Of a stretch of 64,000 bases of DNA, positions 29,668 to 39,146 are shown one piece after another (within the stretch, counting starts at the first letter, position 1; every line of letters starts with the position of its first letter). This DNA is from an uncultured Gammaproteobacteria bacterium (GTDB lineage: Bacteria; Pseudomonadota; Gammaproteobacteria; Magnimaribacterales; Magnimaribacteraceae): the NCBI GenBank assembly GCA_913045055.1, contig CAJWPI010000006.1:1-64000 (forward strand), in the 5' to 3' direction. Made by a program: the position numbers and the translations under genes. Under the pieces are notes generated by a model that was not told the origin of the DNA, made no database searches, and saw nothing but the letters and a program-made list of their open reading frames with translations.

Positions 29668-31245
29668 TTAAATTATCTCTCCAAGCTCTCTAGCTCTATC
29701 TATTTTACTGCTTTCATCTTCAGGCAGATATCTACAAGCTAAAACAAAAGTTATTAAGGGTATAGCAAGGAAAAACAAAGCTACAGTAAAGGCAAGTCTT
29801 AATGCATCACCTTCAGAGTGACCTTCTAATTGAAAAATATCACTTATTTTACCAACTGTGTATGGTCCAAGGGCAAGACCTATCATACTTAAAACCAGAA
29901 GATAAAAAGCACCCGCTATAGCTCTCATTCTAGGCAAAACTAAATCAGAAACTGTTGTAGCTGCCAATCCTACCCACATTGGCGAGACTATATGAAAAAG
30001 AAAATTCCAAAAAAGAGACATGTAGAGGTTGGGCGAATATAACAAACCTAAACTTGTTGGAATAACAAAAAGAGCAGCAAAAAAAGCAACCCACAACCTA
30101 CCATTAGGGTTCCTTCTCCTAAGTCTATCTCCGGTTATGCCTCCAGCTATTACTCCGATCACCCCCCCAACAGCAACTATTAATCCTAGTACGGTACCAA
30201 CTACAGCTTCATCTAAGCCGTGAGTTCTCATATAGAATGCTGGTCCAAAAGCGCCATGGGCATAGGTATTAAAAGCAATAAAAGGAAAACCTAATAATGC
30301 AAAGATCAAAGCTTTGCTCTTAAAGATCATTCCATGGGCTACTGGGTCTCTAAATTTTAAACCTTGTATCCAACAAGTCATTAGATACAACCCAATACCA
30401 AAAGCAATCCATTGAATGTAATCTCCAGTTATCAGAATTAAAAGATAGAAGACTAAAAAATAAGTGAATGCAAAATAACAGTTTGTTAATAAAAATCTTT
30501 TTTTATCTTTTGTTTGAATAAATACTAAAGGAGTTAGTCCCATAAACTCTTTTAAGGTAGTCTTTAAAGGTTGAGTATCTTCCTCAGAATCTATTCCTTC
30601 ACTCATACCTCTTTTTGGTTCTCTAATTTGCCAGGTAAGAATAGCTATTAGTAATCCTGGAACTCCAACTCCTATAAATGCCGCTTGCCATCCTCTCAAA
30701 CCAAAAGGAGCAAGAAGGGGGTCTGGGAAGGAACTATTCCATAATGATACTATCCAACCTCCCAAAAATATTCCTATCCCCGCTCCTATATATACCCCAC
30801 TAGAATAAATTGCGAGGACTGTAGCTCTAACTTTAGGAGAAAAATAATCAGACAATAATGAAAAAGTAGCTGGGCTTGCACTTGATTCTCCTATTCCAAC
30901 TCCAAATCTGTATGTAGCAAGAGCTGTAAATGATTGAGCTGTTCCGGATAGGGCAGTCATCATACTCCAAGTGGCTAGACCTAAACTAATAAGTTTTTTT
31001 CTTGACCAAACATCAGCTAATTTTCCAAGAGGTATTCCAAAGATTGAATAAAAAACAGCAAAAGCTGTACCAAACAAGAAACCCAGATCGCTATCTGATA
31101 GTCCAAGATCTGCTTTTATATCTTCAGCTAATACTGAGAGTATTTGCCTATCTATAAAATTGAAAACATAAACTACAACTAACAGGCCAAGAGCAAATTT
31201 TGCGTATCGCCCGCCAATTTCTGGTTGACTTCCGTTTTGGTTCAT
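29668..31245 (-). CDS. MFS transporter, Spinster-like
   Basis: FNFIDRQILSVLAEDIKADLGLSDSDLGFLFGTAFAVFYSIFGIPLGKLAD; polytopic, 525 aa. Confidence 0.9.
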   Translation of the reverse strand: MNQNGSQPEIGGRYAKFALGLLVVVYVFNFIDRQILSVLAEDIKADLGLSDSDLGFLFGTAFAVFYSIFGIPLGKLADVWSRKKLISLGLATWSMMTALSGTAQSFTALATYRFGVGIGESSASPATFSLLSDYFSPKVRATVLAIYSSGVYIGAGIGIFLGGWIVSLWNSSFPDPLLAPFGLRGWQAAFIGVGVPGLLIAILTWQIREPKRGMSEGIDSEEDTQPLKTTLKEFMGLTPLVFIQTKDKKRFLLTNCYFAFTYFLVFYLLILITGDYIQWIAFGIGLYLMTCWIQGLKFRDPVAHGMIFKSKALIFALLGFPFIAFNTYAHGAFGPAFYMRTHGLDEAVVGTVLGLIVAVGGVIGVIAGGITGDRLRRRNPNGRLWVAFFAALFVIPTSLGLLYSPNLYMSLFWNFLFHIVSPMWVGLAATTVSDLVLPRMRAIAGAFYLLVLSMIGLALGPYTVGKISDIFQLEGHSEGDALRLAFTVALFFLAIPLITFVLACRYLPEDESSKIDRARELGEII

Positions 31246-31248
31246 TTC

Positions 31249-31668
31249 TTAAGAAGAAATTCTTGCTGTTGCGGAACCGGTTATTACTGCAATACCATCC
31301 TGATTAGTAGTTTCAATCTCTAGTTCAACAATATTTTCTCCATTTTCTTCTCTTATATCAGTAATAGTAGCTATACTTGAGAGAGTATCTCCAGGCCAAA
31401 CTTGGCTTGTAAACCTAACTCCATATTTCTTTAAAGTTCCGTCACCAACATAGTTTGTTACCATTTTTCCTGTCATACCCATGGTTAACATTCCATGTGC
31501 AAAAACACTAGGGTATCCAGCTACTTTTGTTGTAAATATTTCATCTGTATGCAGAGGATTATAATCACCAGATGCACCAGCATACTGGACTATTTGGGTT
31601 CTTTTAAGATCCTTCACTAGAATCTCTGAATAGGTATCTCCAACTTTTATTTCACTTACTTTTAACAT
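31249..31668 (-). CDS. MaoC-like dehydratase/hydratase subunit with catalytic motif
   Basis: YAGASGDYNPLHTDEIF, SVFAHGMLTMGM hotdog-fold motifs. Confidence 0.88.
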   Translation of the reverse strand: MLKVSEIKVGDTYSEILVKDLKRTQIVQYAGASGDYNPLHTDEIFTTKVAGYPSVFAHGMLTMGMTGKMVTNYVGDGTLKKYGVRFTSQVWPGDTLSSIATITDIREENGENIVELEIETTNQDGIAVITGSATARISS

Positions 31669-31677
31669 GACTTCTCC

Positions 31678-32172
31678 TTAACTATCTACCGGTCTCTCAG
31701 TTTGAACACCAACTCCAGTTGCTGTTATGACCAAGTCTCCATTTTGATTTCTATATTCTGTTACCGACTCGCTGAATTTTAATTTCCCTGCACGTTTACT
31801 CTCCTTTTCCCAAGTATTTCCTGGTTTAGAAGTTGCAGTTAAAATATCTCCTGCTTTAACTGGTAAATGATATTCGAAACGTTGTTCAGCATGGAGTCCA
31901 GCTGCCGCTCCACCTCCACCTCCACTTGAAGGCTTTAATCCAGTTGGCTCTTTTCCCGATCCAAACCAACCTTCACCTCCAGTTTTTGGTCGTAAAAAAT
32001 AGTCAGGGTCAAATTGAGCGCTTGACTGGGCAAATGTTGGTGGAGCAATTATTCCTTCACAACCTGAATCTGATTTGTAATCTTGGTCGTAATAAATCGG
32101 ATTATCATCTCCTATAGACCTAGCAAACATCATGATATGACTTGCTTCAATTAAAAATTTATCTATTGCCAT
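31678..32172 (-). CDS. MaoC/FAS1-like dehydratase subunit lacking the catalytic His
   Basis: ARSIGDDNPIYYDQDY ... IAPPTFAQS; glycine-rich PSSGGGGGAAAGLHAEQRF segment. Confidence 0.85.
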   Translation of the reverse strand: MAIDKFLIEASHIMMFARSIGDDNPIYYDQDYKSDSGCEGIIAPPTFAQSSAQFDPDYFLRPKTGGEGWFGSGKEPTGLKPSSGGGGGAAAGLHAEQRFEYHLPVKAGDILTATSKPGNTWEKESKRAGKLKFSESVTEYRNQNGDLVITATGVGVQTERPVDS

Positions 32173-32235
32173 TTTTACTCCTTTTTTCTATCTATTAGAT
32201 TATTTATAAGCTTAAACTAAAAATTGATTCTAAGT

Positions 32236-33291
32236 TTAAAGAAAATTTTCTTTTATAAGTTTCCAAGCACTTTCTGCTAAGGGCCTTACCCTTGCAGACA
32301 CGTCTTTAGCATGTTTGCTTGCAGCTGTGCCGTCTCTTACTCTACCTAAGATGCCTTGCAGTATACCTGCAGATTTAAAAAGGTTATAAGCCATATAAAG
32401 TTCCCATTCAGCTTTGAGATCAAATCCTGTATTGTCGCAATATAAATTTACATATTCTTTTTCAGTCGGAATACCTGTCTTGTTACAGTAATCTTGATCT
32501 GATAGATTTGGGTTCATTCTATATTGCATGCAGTGGTAACTAAAATCTGCACAAGGATCTCCCAAGGTAGACAATTCCCAATCTAATATTGCTATTATTT
32601 CAGGCTTTTCATTATGCATCATGAGATTTGATAAACTGAAATCTCCATGCACAATTCTTAGAGGTTTGTCAGAAGGAAGATTATTAGGCAGCCATTCTAT
32701 TAATTTATTCATCTCCTCAATTTCTTCAGTTTCAGAATCAATATATTGTTTACTCCAGATAGAAATCTGTCTTCCAACATAGTTACCTGGTCGTCCAAAG
32801 CTTTCAAGACCTACTTGAATGGGATCTACTGAATGAAGTTTTGCCAATGTATGGTTCATAGATGAGTAAACCCCTAAAGCCTCTTCAGCAGATGAGTTAG
32901 CCATGGTCGGGTCCCAAAAAACCCTACCATCTTTAAATTCCATTAAATAGAAGGCAGTTCCTATTACTTTAGTATCTTCACATAATGCATATGTCTTTGG
33001 TACAGGAACTTCAGTATTTCTTAAGGCTGTGATTACTCTATATTCTCTCTCTACAGCATGAGCAGATTTTAGTAATTTTCCTGGTGGCTTCTTTCTTAGA
33101 ACATAAGACTGGGAATTTGATTTAATTAGATAGGTTGGATTAGATTGGCCCCCTTTAAATTCTTCGATAGATAATGGACCCTCAAATTGATCTACATTTT
33201 CTTCCATAAAGTCAGCAAGAGCACCTTCATCGAAACGATGCTTTTCTATAATATCCATGGTTCCTGTATTTTGGTTCTCTTTAAAATCCAT
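32236..33291 (-). CDS. APH-superfamily phosphotransferase, ACAD10/LvaA-like
   Basis: FKGGQSNPTYLI, IVHGDFSLSNLMMH, IAILDWELSTLGDPCADF. Confidence 0.87.
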   Translation of the reverse strand: MDFKENQNTGTMDIIEKHRFDEGALADFMEENVDQFEGPLSIEEFKGGQSNPTYLIKSNSQSYVLRKKPPGKLLKSAHAVEREYRVITALRNTEVPVPKTYALCEDTKVIGTAFYLMEFKDGRVFWDPTMANSSAEEALGVYSSMNHTLAKLHSVDPIQVGLESFGRPGNYVGRQISIWSKQYIDSETEEIEEMNKLIEWLPNNLPSDKPLRIVHGDFSLSNLMMHNEKPEIIAILDWELSTLGDPCADFSYHCMQYRMNPNLSDQDYCNKTGIPTEKEYVNLYCDNTGFDLKAEWELYMAYNLFKSAGILQGILGRVRDGTAASKHAKDVSARVRPLAESAWKLIKENFL

Positions 33292-33369
33292 ATCTTTATT
33301 TATTAATTAGTGAGAAAGATAGTTAAAAGGTTAATGAAAGTAAATTAGTTTTTTCTTGTAGGTGCAGAT

Positions 33370-34104
33370 TTATTGAATAGATCTTCCTCCATCTACTTTT
33401 ATAACTTGTCCGGTAATATAAGTTGATCTATACAGCATGTAAGCAACAGCTGAGATATCCTCAGGTTTACCAACTCGACCTAAAAATGTCTTCTTAATTA
33501 TTGCTAATTTTTCTTTCTCATTTAGGCCTTCTGCTTCAGGCCATAAGATAATTCCTGGTGCTATAGCATTTACTCGAATATTAGGAGCTAGTTCTTTAGC
33601 TAAAGACTTAGTTAAAGACTCTAGTGCTGACTTAGCGGCTGCATAAAGGCTATATTTAGCAATCCCTGAATTTACTTGTGAATCAGAAATATTAATCACA
33701 CAGCCTTTAGAATTTTCTAGTAGAGGTCGAAAAGCTTGTATCAGGAACAAAGGTATAGTTGTGTTGGTATCAAGAAGGGTAATCCATTGCTCTTTTGAAG
33801 CTGTTTTAATAGGTGTAGAAAAAAATCCTGAGGCATTATTAATTAATACATCTAGTGTTTCCGTTCTCTCTAAAATTTTTCGTATGGCATCGTCTGTCGA
33901 ATTCTGATCTGAAAAATCAGCTTGTATAGTAGTACAAGAATTTTTCCTTTTAGATAAAAAGTATTTTTCTAGACTTTCAGCTTCTTCTAAAGAATTATTA
34001 AAATGCAGAATTAACTTAAAACCTTTTTTATGGAAGTATCTAGCCATATTAGCGCCTATACGCCTGCTACCTCCTGTTAAAAAGACAACCTTATCTTTAG
34101 CCAT
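33370..34104 (-). CDS. SDR-family reductase, FolM/pteridine reductase-like
   Basis: [45 protein letters not shown]-type active site, APGIILWPE. Confidence 0.85.
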   Translation of the reverse strand: MAKDKVVFLTGGSRRIGANMARYFHKKGFKLILHFNNSLEEAESLEKYFLSKRKNSCTTIQADFSDQNSTDDAIRKILERTETLDVLINNASGFFSTPIKTASKEQWITLLDTNTTIPLFLIQAFRPLLENSKGCVINISDSQVNSGIAKYSLYAAAKSALESLTKSLAKELAPNIRVNAIAPGIILWPEAEGLNEKEKLAIIKKTFLGRVGKPEDISAVAYMLYRSTYITGQVIKVDGGRSIQ

Positions 34105-35185
34105 TTTTATTCAACTGATCTTCTATTATTTTTAAACGCTGAAGTTTTAAATCTTTTCTGATTTCTTTATCTTTCAGTTCATTAGAAGAAACTTTTACAG
34201 TCATTAGTTTTTTAGTTATAGAACCCCATGGAAAGGTATCCCTACCAACAGCTAGAAATATTTCACCCGCTTTTAGAATTTTCAAAACCTTTCTAAAACG
34301 CTTATTTCTTCTTATTCCATCGACCTTTTCAATGATAGCCAAAATTTCATGGGCCTTGACTTCATTTCGATGGCTTCTACAAAATTTTGCTAACTCTCCC
34401 AAAATTCTTGCTAATTCGCGTATTTTCTTTGGAGCTCCAAAAATTTCATTCATAACTTCTAAGTTATATTTAGTATTCAATACAAGAGAAGCCCATCTCA
34501 TTTGAGGTTCATCAATTTTTGAACACACTTTCTTAAAAAACGCTAGGTCAATATTCTTAATATCTTCTATTGACGAGAAGCTTTCTGATTCAATCAATGT
34601 TTCAAAATATATTTCAGGATTTTTTTCTTTAAGTGATTTAAAAGTTTCTTGCCAAATTCTCTCTTTTGGAAGTGTATCTAGTTCGCCTGAGAGAGATAAT
34701 TTTTTCATATCTCCTAAAGTATTTTTATCAATAGAAAAATCTAAGTATTTTAATTTAGCAGCAAATCTAGCTACCCTAAGAACTCTTAGCGGGTCTTCTT
34801 CAAAAGCTCTTGATACTTTCCTCAATACCTTGTTTCTTATGTCTTTTTGACCGCCAAAAGGGTCAATAAAAGTTCCGTCAACTGTCTGTGCTATAGCATT
34901 TATTGTCAAATCTCTTCTTTTTAAGTCTTCTTCTAAAGTAACATTGGATTTAGTGTTGAATGAAAAGCCTTTGTGTCCTAATCCAGATTTTCTTTCTGTT
35001 CTCGCCAAAGCATATTCTTCTTTACTATCTGGATGAAGGAATACAGGAAAATCAGAACCCACTTGTTTATAACCCAGTTCAATCATTTGTGCTTGGCTAG
35101 AACCAACTACCACCCAATCTTTTTCTTTAACCTCAATACCTAATAAAGTATCTCTTACTGCTCCTCCTACAAGATAAATTTCCAT
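34097..35185 (-). CDS. cca: CCA-adding tRNA nucleotidyltransferase, HD-less form
   Basis: [41 protein letters not shown]. Confidence 0.93.
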   Translation of the reverse strand: MEIYLVGGAVRDTLLGIEVKEKDWVVVGSSQAQMIELGYKQVGSDFPVFLHPDSKEEYALARTERKSGLGHKGFSFNTKSNVTLEEDLKRRDLTINAIAQTVDGTFIDPFGGQKDIRNKVLRKVSRAFEEDPLRVLRVARFAAKLKYLDFSIDKNTLGDMKKLSLSGELDTLPKERIWQETFKSLKEKNPEIYFETLIESESFSSIEDIKNIDLAFFKKVCSKIDEPQMRWASLVLNTKYNLEVMNEIFGAPKKIRELARILGELAKFCRSHRNEVKAHEILAIIEKVDGIRRNKRFRKVLKILKAGEIFLAVGRDTFPWGSITKKLMTVKVSSNELKDKEIRKDLKLQRLKIIEDQLNKNG

Positions 35186-35190
35186 AATAT

Positions 35191-36036
35191 TTAATTTAAA
35201 CGATCATAACTAAACAATCTCTTATCTTCTAATCTAAATGCAGATAATTTATGACCCCAAACGCAACCTGTATCCATTGCTGAAATATTAGAGATTCCTG
35301 TTATTCCTCCTAAAGCAGCCCAATGACCAAAAATAATATGGAAATTAGAGATATTTAAGTTTAAAGGATGAAGGAACCATGGCTTAAAATCTCCTTTTTT
35401 CTTTTCTTTTACTCCCTTTGTCTTCCCCATAACAAAATCTAGCTCTCCATCAGATTTACAGTACCTCATTCTAGTTAAATAATTTGTATTAAGCCTTAAC
35501 TCTTCGTCTATAGTAATATTAGGATAAGTTTTGCTTGGCAAGTCTCCGTATAGATTTATTAGATAATTTTTATATTTTGTATCATTATTCATCACATTGT
35601 TAATTTCTTTAGAGTTTCTTTCTAATTCTTCTTTTGTCCAATGAGGAGGAATTCCAGCATGGGTCATTATGAATTTTCTCTCTCCACTATTAGTATCAAT
35701 ATTCTCTTGATAAACAAGACCTAAGCTCCTCAGCCAATCAACATAAAATGGCAATCTTGGAGATTCTAGTACTCCCCTTAAAGTATCCTCTTTATTGGGG
35801 CTTCTTAATCCTCCTGCAATAGATAACAGATGAATATCATGATTTCCGAGAACAACGTTACATGATTCTTTAATGGAGTAAATAAACTCAAGAACTTCCA
35901 GAGAATTCGGCCCTCTATTTACGAGATCCCCCACTAGCCAAAGTTTGTCTTTCTTAGGATTAAAATTAATTAAATTTAGTAACCCCAAGAGCTCTTTGAA
36001 ACAACCCTGTATATCTCCAACGGCATAATTAGGCAT
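35191..36036 (-). CDS. apaH: Bis(5'-nucleosyl)-tetraphosphatase, symmetrical
   Basis: [48 protein letters not shown]. Confidence 0.95.
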   Translation of the reverse strand: MPNYAVGDIQGCFKELLGLLNLINFNPKKDKLWLVGDLVNRGPNSLEVLEFIYSIKESCNVVLGNHDIHLLSIAGGLRSPNKEDTLRGVLESPRLPFYVDWLRSLGLVYQENIDTNSGERKFIMTHAGIPPHWTKEELERNSKEINNVMNNDTKYKNYLINLYGDLPSKTYPNITIDEELRLNTNYLTRMRYCKSDGELDFVMGKTKGVKEKKKGDFKPWFLHPLNLNISNFHIIFGHWAALGGITGISNISAMDTGCVWGHKLSAFRLEDKRLFSYDRLN

Positions 36037-36814
36037 TTTTTTTAATTAGATAATTTGTCATTCTTAAAAAATCACTTACTCTCAAAGACTCTGGTCTATC
36101 ATCAGGGTTTATTTTCATATCTATAAGTTGATTGATAGTTAATAGATTTTTGCATGATGAAGATATTTTTTTTCTTCTTTTAGAAAAAAGCATAGCTGTA
36201 AGCTTTTGTAACCTTACAGCCTCCTGAGAACGAATATTTCTACCCTTTATTGGAGTAAATTTAATTAACATGCTCTCAACACTTGGCTTAGGATTAAAAC
36301 TTTCTGGGAATATTTTTAGGAGAGCAATACCTTTCAACATATATTGACTTAAAATACTTATTCTCCCATAAGACTTATTACCCGGTTTTGCAAGCAACCT
36401 TGCTCCAAATTCTTTTTGAAACATATAGTGGAAATCTTTTACATGATCTAAATGCTTTAACGACCATAAAATTATTTGAGAAGATAAATTGTAGGGCAGA
36501 TTTCCTACTACCCTATACTTGCTCTTCTTTCTAGAAAGATCATTGAAATTAAATTTAAGTATATCTAGCTGATGAACAGAAAGATTATTGTGTAATTTAT
36601 TTAATTTTACTAAGTTTGGAATTAAGTCCTTATCAATTTCAACCACATCTAAAGATAGGGACAGTCTTGATAAGCCTTCAGTTATCGCTCCTTTTCCTGG
36701 ACCAATTTCTAAAAAACTCTCGTGATTCTTGGGGTTTATATAATTTAATATCTTTTCTATGACTAAAGAGTCAACAAGGAAATTTTGTCCTAACTCTTTC
36801 TTTGCTTTAGTCAC
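36029..36814 (-). CDS. rsmA: 16S rRNA dimethyladenosine transferase
   Basis: KKELGQNFLVD, FLEIGPGKGAITEGL, VVGNLPYNLSS. Confidence 0.96.
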   Translation of the reverse strand: MTKAKKELGQNFLVDSLVIEKILNYINPKNHESFLEIGPGKGAITEGLSRLSLSLDVVEIDKDLIPNLVKLNKLHNNLSVHQLDILKFNFNDLSRKKSKYRVVGNLPYNLSSQIILWSLKHLDHVKDFHYMFQKEFGARLLAKPGNKSYGRISILSQYMLKGIALLKIFPESFNPKPSVESMLIKFTPIKGRNIRSQEAVRLQKLTAMLFSKRRKKISSSCKNLLTINQLIDMKINPDDRPESLRVSDFLRMTNYLIKKNA

Positions 36815-37796
36815 ATTTACAACGCTCAGATATTTTATTTGCCATTTCAGTTGCAGCTAAAAGACTACTTTCATCTACTTCGGATTTGCCTGCTATTTCG
36901 TATGCCGTTCCATGATCTACTGAGGTTCGTATGAAAGGTAATCCAAGCGTTATATTAACTGCGTAACCGAAACCTTGAGTTTTCAATACAGGTAGGCCCT
37001 GGTCATGATACATCGCCAATACAGCATCTACTCCTTTTAGATTTTTAGGTAGAAACGCTGTATCCGCAGATACAGGACCAGTTATTTTTAATCCCTTTTT
37101 ATTTAAGTTTTGAATCACCGGTAAAATAATTTCTTTGTCTTCTTTTCCTATAAAACCACCCTCACCAGCATGAGGATTTAGTCCTAACACTTTGATATGT
37201 GGATCTTTTATTAGCCATCTTTGTTTTAGAGATAAATTAAGAATTTGTATACATTCTTTCAGGTGATCATATGTAATGAAATCTGTTACTTCTTTTATAG
37301 GTATATGTCTTGAAGCTAAAGCTACCCTTAGACCTTTTGATACAAGCATCATTAAAACTTTCGGTGTATTAGATAATTCTGCCAGGACTTCAGTATGACC
37401 TTTAAAAGGAATTCCGGCCTTATTAATAAGTTCTTTATTTATTGGAGCAGTAATAAGAGCATTAAATTCCTCCTTCATAATGCTTGAAATCGAGAATTCG
37501 AGCATTTCCATCATATAAGAGGCTGACATAGGATCAGGTATACCTGCTTTTACAGCACGTTTCAGGTAGAACGGAGTCATCCAAAAAAAATCTCTTGATA
37601 AAAAACTTTCTTCTTGTCCTTTGTATTCTTTTATTTTGATTGGAAATCCATATTTTTTTGCTCTCTCCTCAAACAAATTAGGATCCCCAAGTATTATGGG
37701 TGTATATGGTAATTTTTGATTTAAACCGAAAGCTTTTATGCAAATATCAGGACCAACTCCAGCGGGATCTCCTGACGAGATAACGAGTTTTGTCAT
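36807..37796 (-). CDS. pdxA: 4-hydroxythreonine-4-phosphate dehydrogenase
   Basis: ISSGDPAGVGPDI, GHTEVLAELS, LNPHAGEGG, MYHDQGLPVLK. Confidence 0.96.
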   Translation of the reverse strand: MTKLVISSGDPAGVGPDICIKAFGLNQKLPYTPIILGDPNLFEERAKKYGFPIKIKEYKGQEESFLSRDFFWMTPFYLKRAVKAGIPDPMSASYMMEMLEFSISSIMKEEFNALITAPINKELINKAGIPFKGHTEVLAELSNTPKVLMMLVSKGLRVALASRHIPIKEVTDFITYDHLKECIQILNLSLKQRWLIKDPHIKVLGLNPHAGEGGFIGKEDKEIILPVIQNLNKKGLKITGPVSADTAFLPKNLKGVDAVLAMYHDQGLPVLKTQGFGYAVNITLGLPFIRTSVDHGTAYEIAGKSEVDESSLLAATEMANKISERCKCD

Positions 37797-39106
37797 GAAT
37801 CTAACTTAATATCTACATAGGCTTCTGCTCTCATTTCAACGAGAGTTCTTTGAAGTTCTTGTTCAAACTTTCTTGTAAAGATTATTTGATATGCTCTATT
37901 TTTTCTTACTTCTTCACTTACATCTTCATTTCTTCTGCCAAGCACTTCGAGGATATGCCAGCCATAACTTGATTTGAATGGCAAAGACACCTCATTTACT
38001 TCTGTTTCATTCATGACTCCTTTAAAGGCTGGATCGTAAGTTGAAGGGTCGCTCCAACCTAATTCTCCACCCTGCATCTTAGATCCAGGATCTTCAGAAT
38101 ATTGTCTTGCTAATTCTCTAAAGCTTTCTCCTTCAAGCAATCTTTGGTGTAAATCTTTAATCAATGCTTCTGTCTGTGATTCTGTTCTAATCTCTGTAGA
38201 TTGCACTAAAATATGTCTTGCATTGGTTTGATCTTCAAATCTTACAGTGCTCCCTCTTTTCTCAGCTAAGAGTAGGATGTGACAGCCAGCTCCACTCATT
38301 ATTACATTAGAGATTTCCCCAATTTTTAGTTTTTTTATTTCTTCTATGAACAAAGAAGGAAGTTCTGAAGCTTTTTTCCAACCCAAGCTACCTCCTTCGA
38401 GTGCATTTTGTCCAGCGGAATAGGTTGTAGCTAATTTAGGGAAAGCCTCTCCTTGATTAAATTTTTCAATAATCAACTCAGCCTTATTTTGAGCCTCTTT
38501 AATTTTTTCTTTTGAAGAACCTGATTTTATTGGAATTAAAATTTGTTGGACATTATATTCTTCTGCAAGCCTACTTTTTCCTTCCTCTGAATTTAAGAAA
38601 TTCTTTATTTCTTGTTCAGAAACATCAATCCTTGGACCTACTTTTCCTCTTTGTACTCTTTGCATTATCATTTCTTTTCTTAGATTATCTCTAAGTTCTC
38701 TGTATGAGATTTCTTCGCTTTCTAAGCTTTTCTTGAACTCTTCTAAAGTCAACGCATTCTCTGAAGCCATAACAGATAAAGTACTATTTAATTCTGCATC
38801 ACTAATTTTAATTCCAGCCTTTTCTCCGATTTGGAGCTGGATTTCTTCTACGATTAGCCTTTCTAAAACTTGTTCTTCAAGTATTTTCTTAGGAGGCAAT
38901 TCTGTACCACTCTCTCTTATTTTCCCTATGACTTGTTTCAATCTTTGATTTAACTCTGTTTCCATAATCACCCCAGAGTCTACTACTGCAATGACTCTGT
39001 CAATAAGATCAATTTTTGCTCCCAATTTTATTGGAGAAAAGATAAGAAAGAAGGCAAACATTAAAAAAAGTGACTTCTTAAAGAAATTATTTTTGTATAT
39101 TTTCAT
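37793..39106 (-). CDS. surA: Periplasmic chaperone/PPIase SurA
   Basis: Signal peptide, DRVIAVVDSGVIMETEL, two parvulin domains. Confidence 0.95.
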   Translation of the reverse strand: MKIYKNNFFKKSLFLMFAFFLIFSPIKLGAKIDLIDRVIAVVDSGVIMETELNQRLKQVIGKIRESGTELPPKKILEEQVLERLIVEEIQLQIGEKAGIKISDAELNSTLSVMASENALTLEEFKKSLESEEISYRELRDNLRKEMIMQRVQRGKVGPRIDVSEQEIKNFLNSEEGKSRLAEEYNVQQILIPIKSGSSKEKIKEAQNKAELIIEKFNQGEAFPKLATTYSAGQNALEGGSLGWKKASELPSLFIEEIKKLKIGEISNVIMSGAGCHILLLAEKRGSTVRFEDQTNARHILVQSTEIRTESQTEALIKDLHQRLLEGESFRELARQYSEDPGSKMQGGELGWSDPSTYDPAFKGVMNETEVNEVSLPFKSSYGWHILEVLGRRNEDVSEEVRKNRAYQIIFTRKFEQELQRTLVEMRAEAYVDIKLDS

Positions 39107-39146
39107 TTCTAGAGGGTATTGTCTTAGTTGTCGTAGAAAGATGCAA

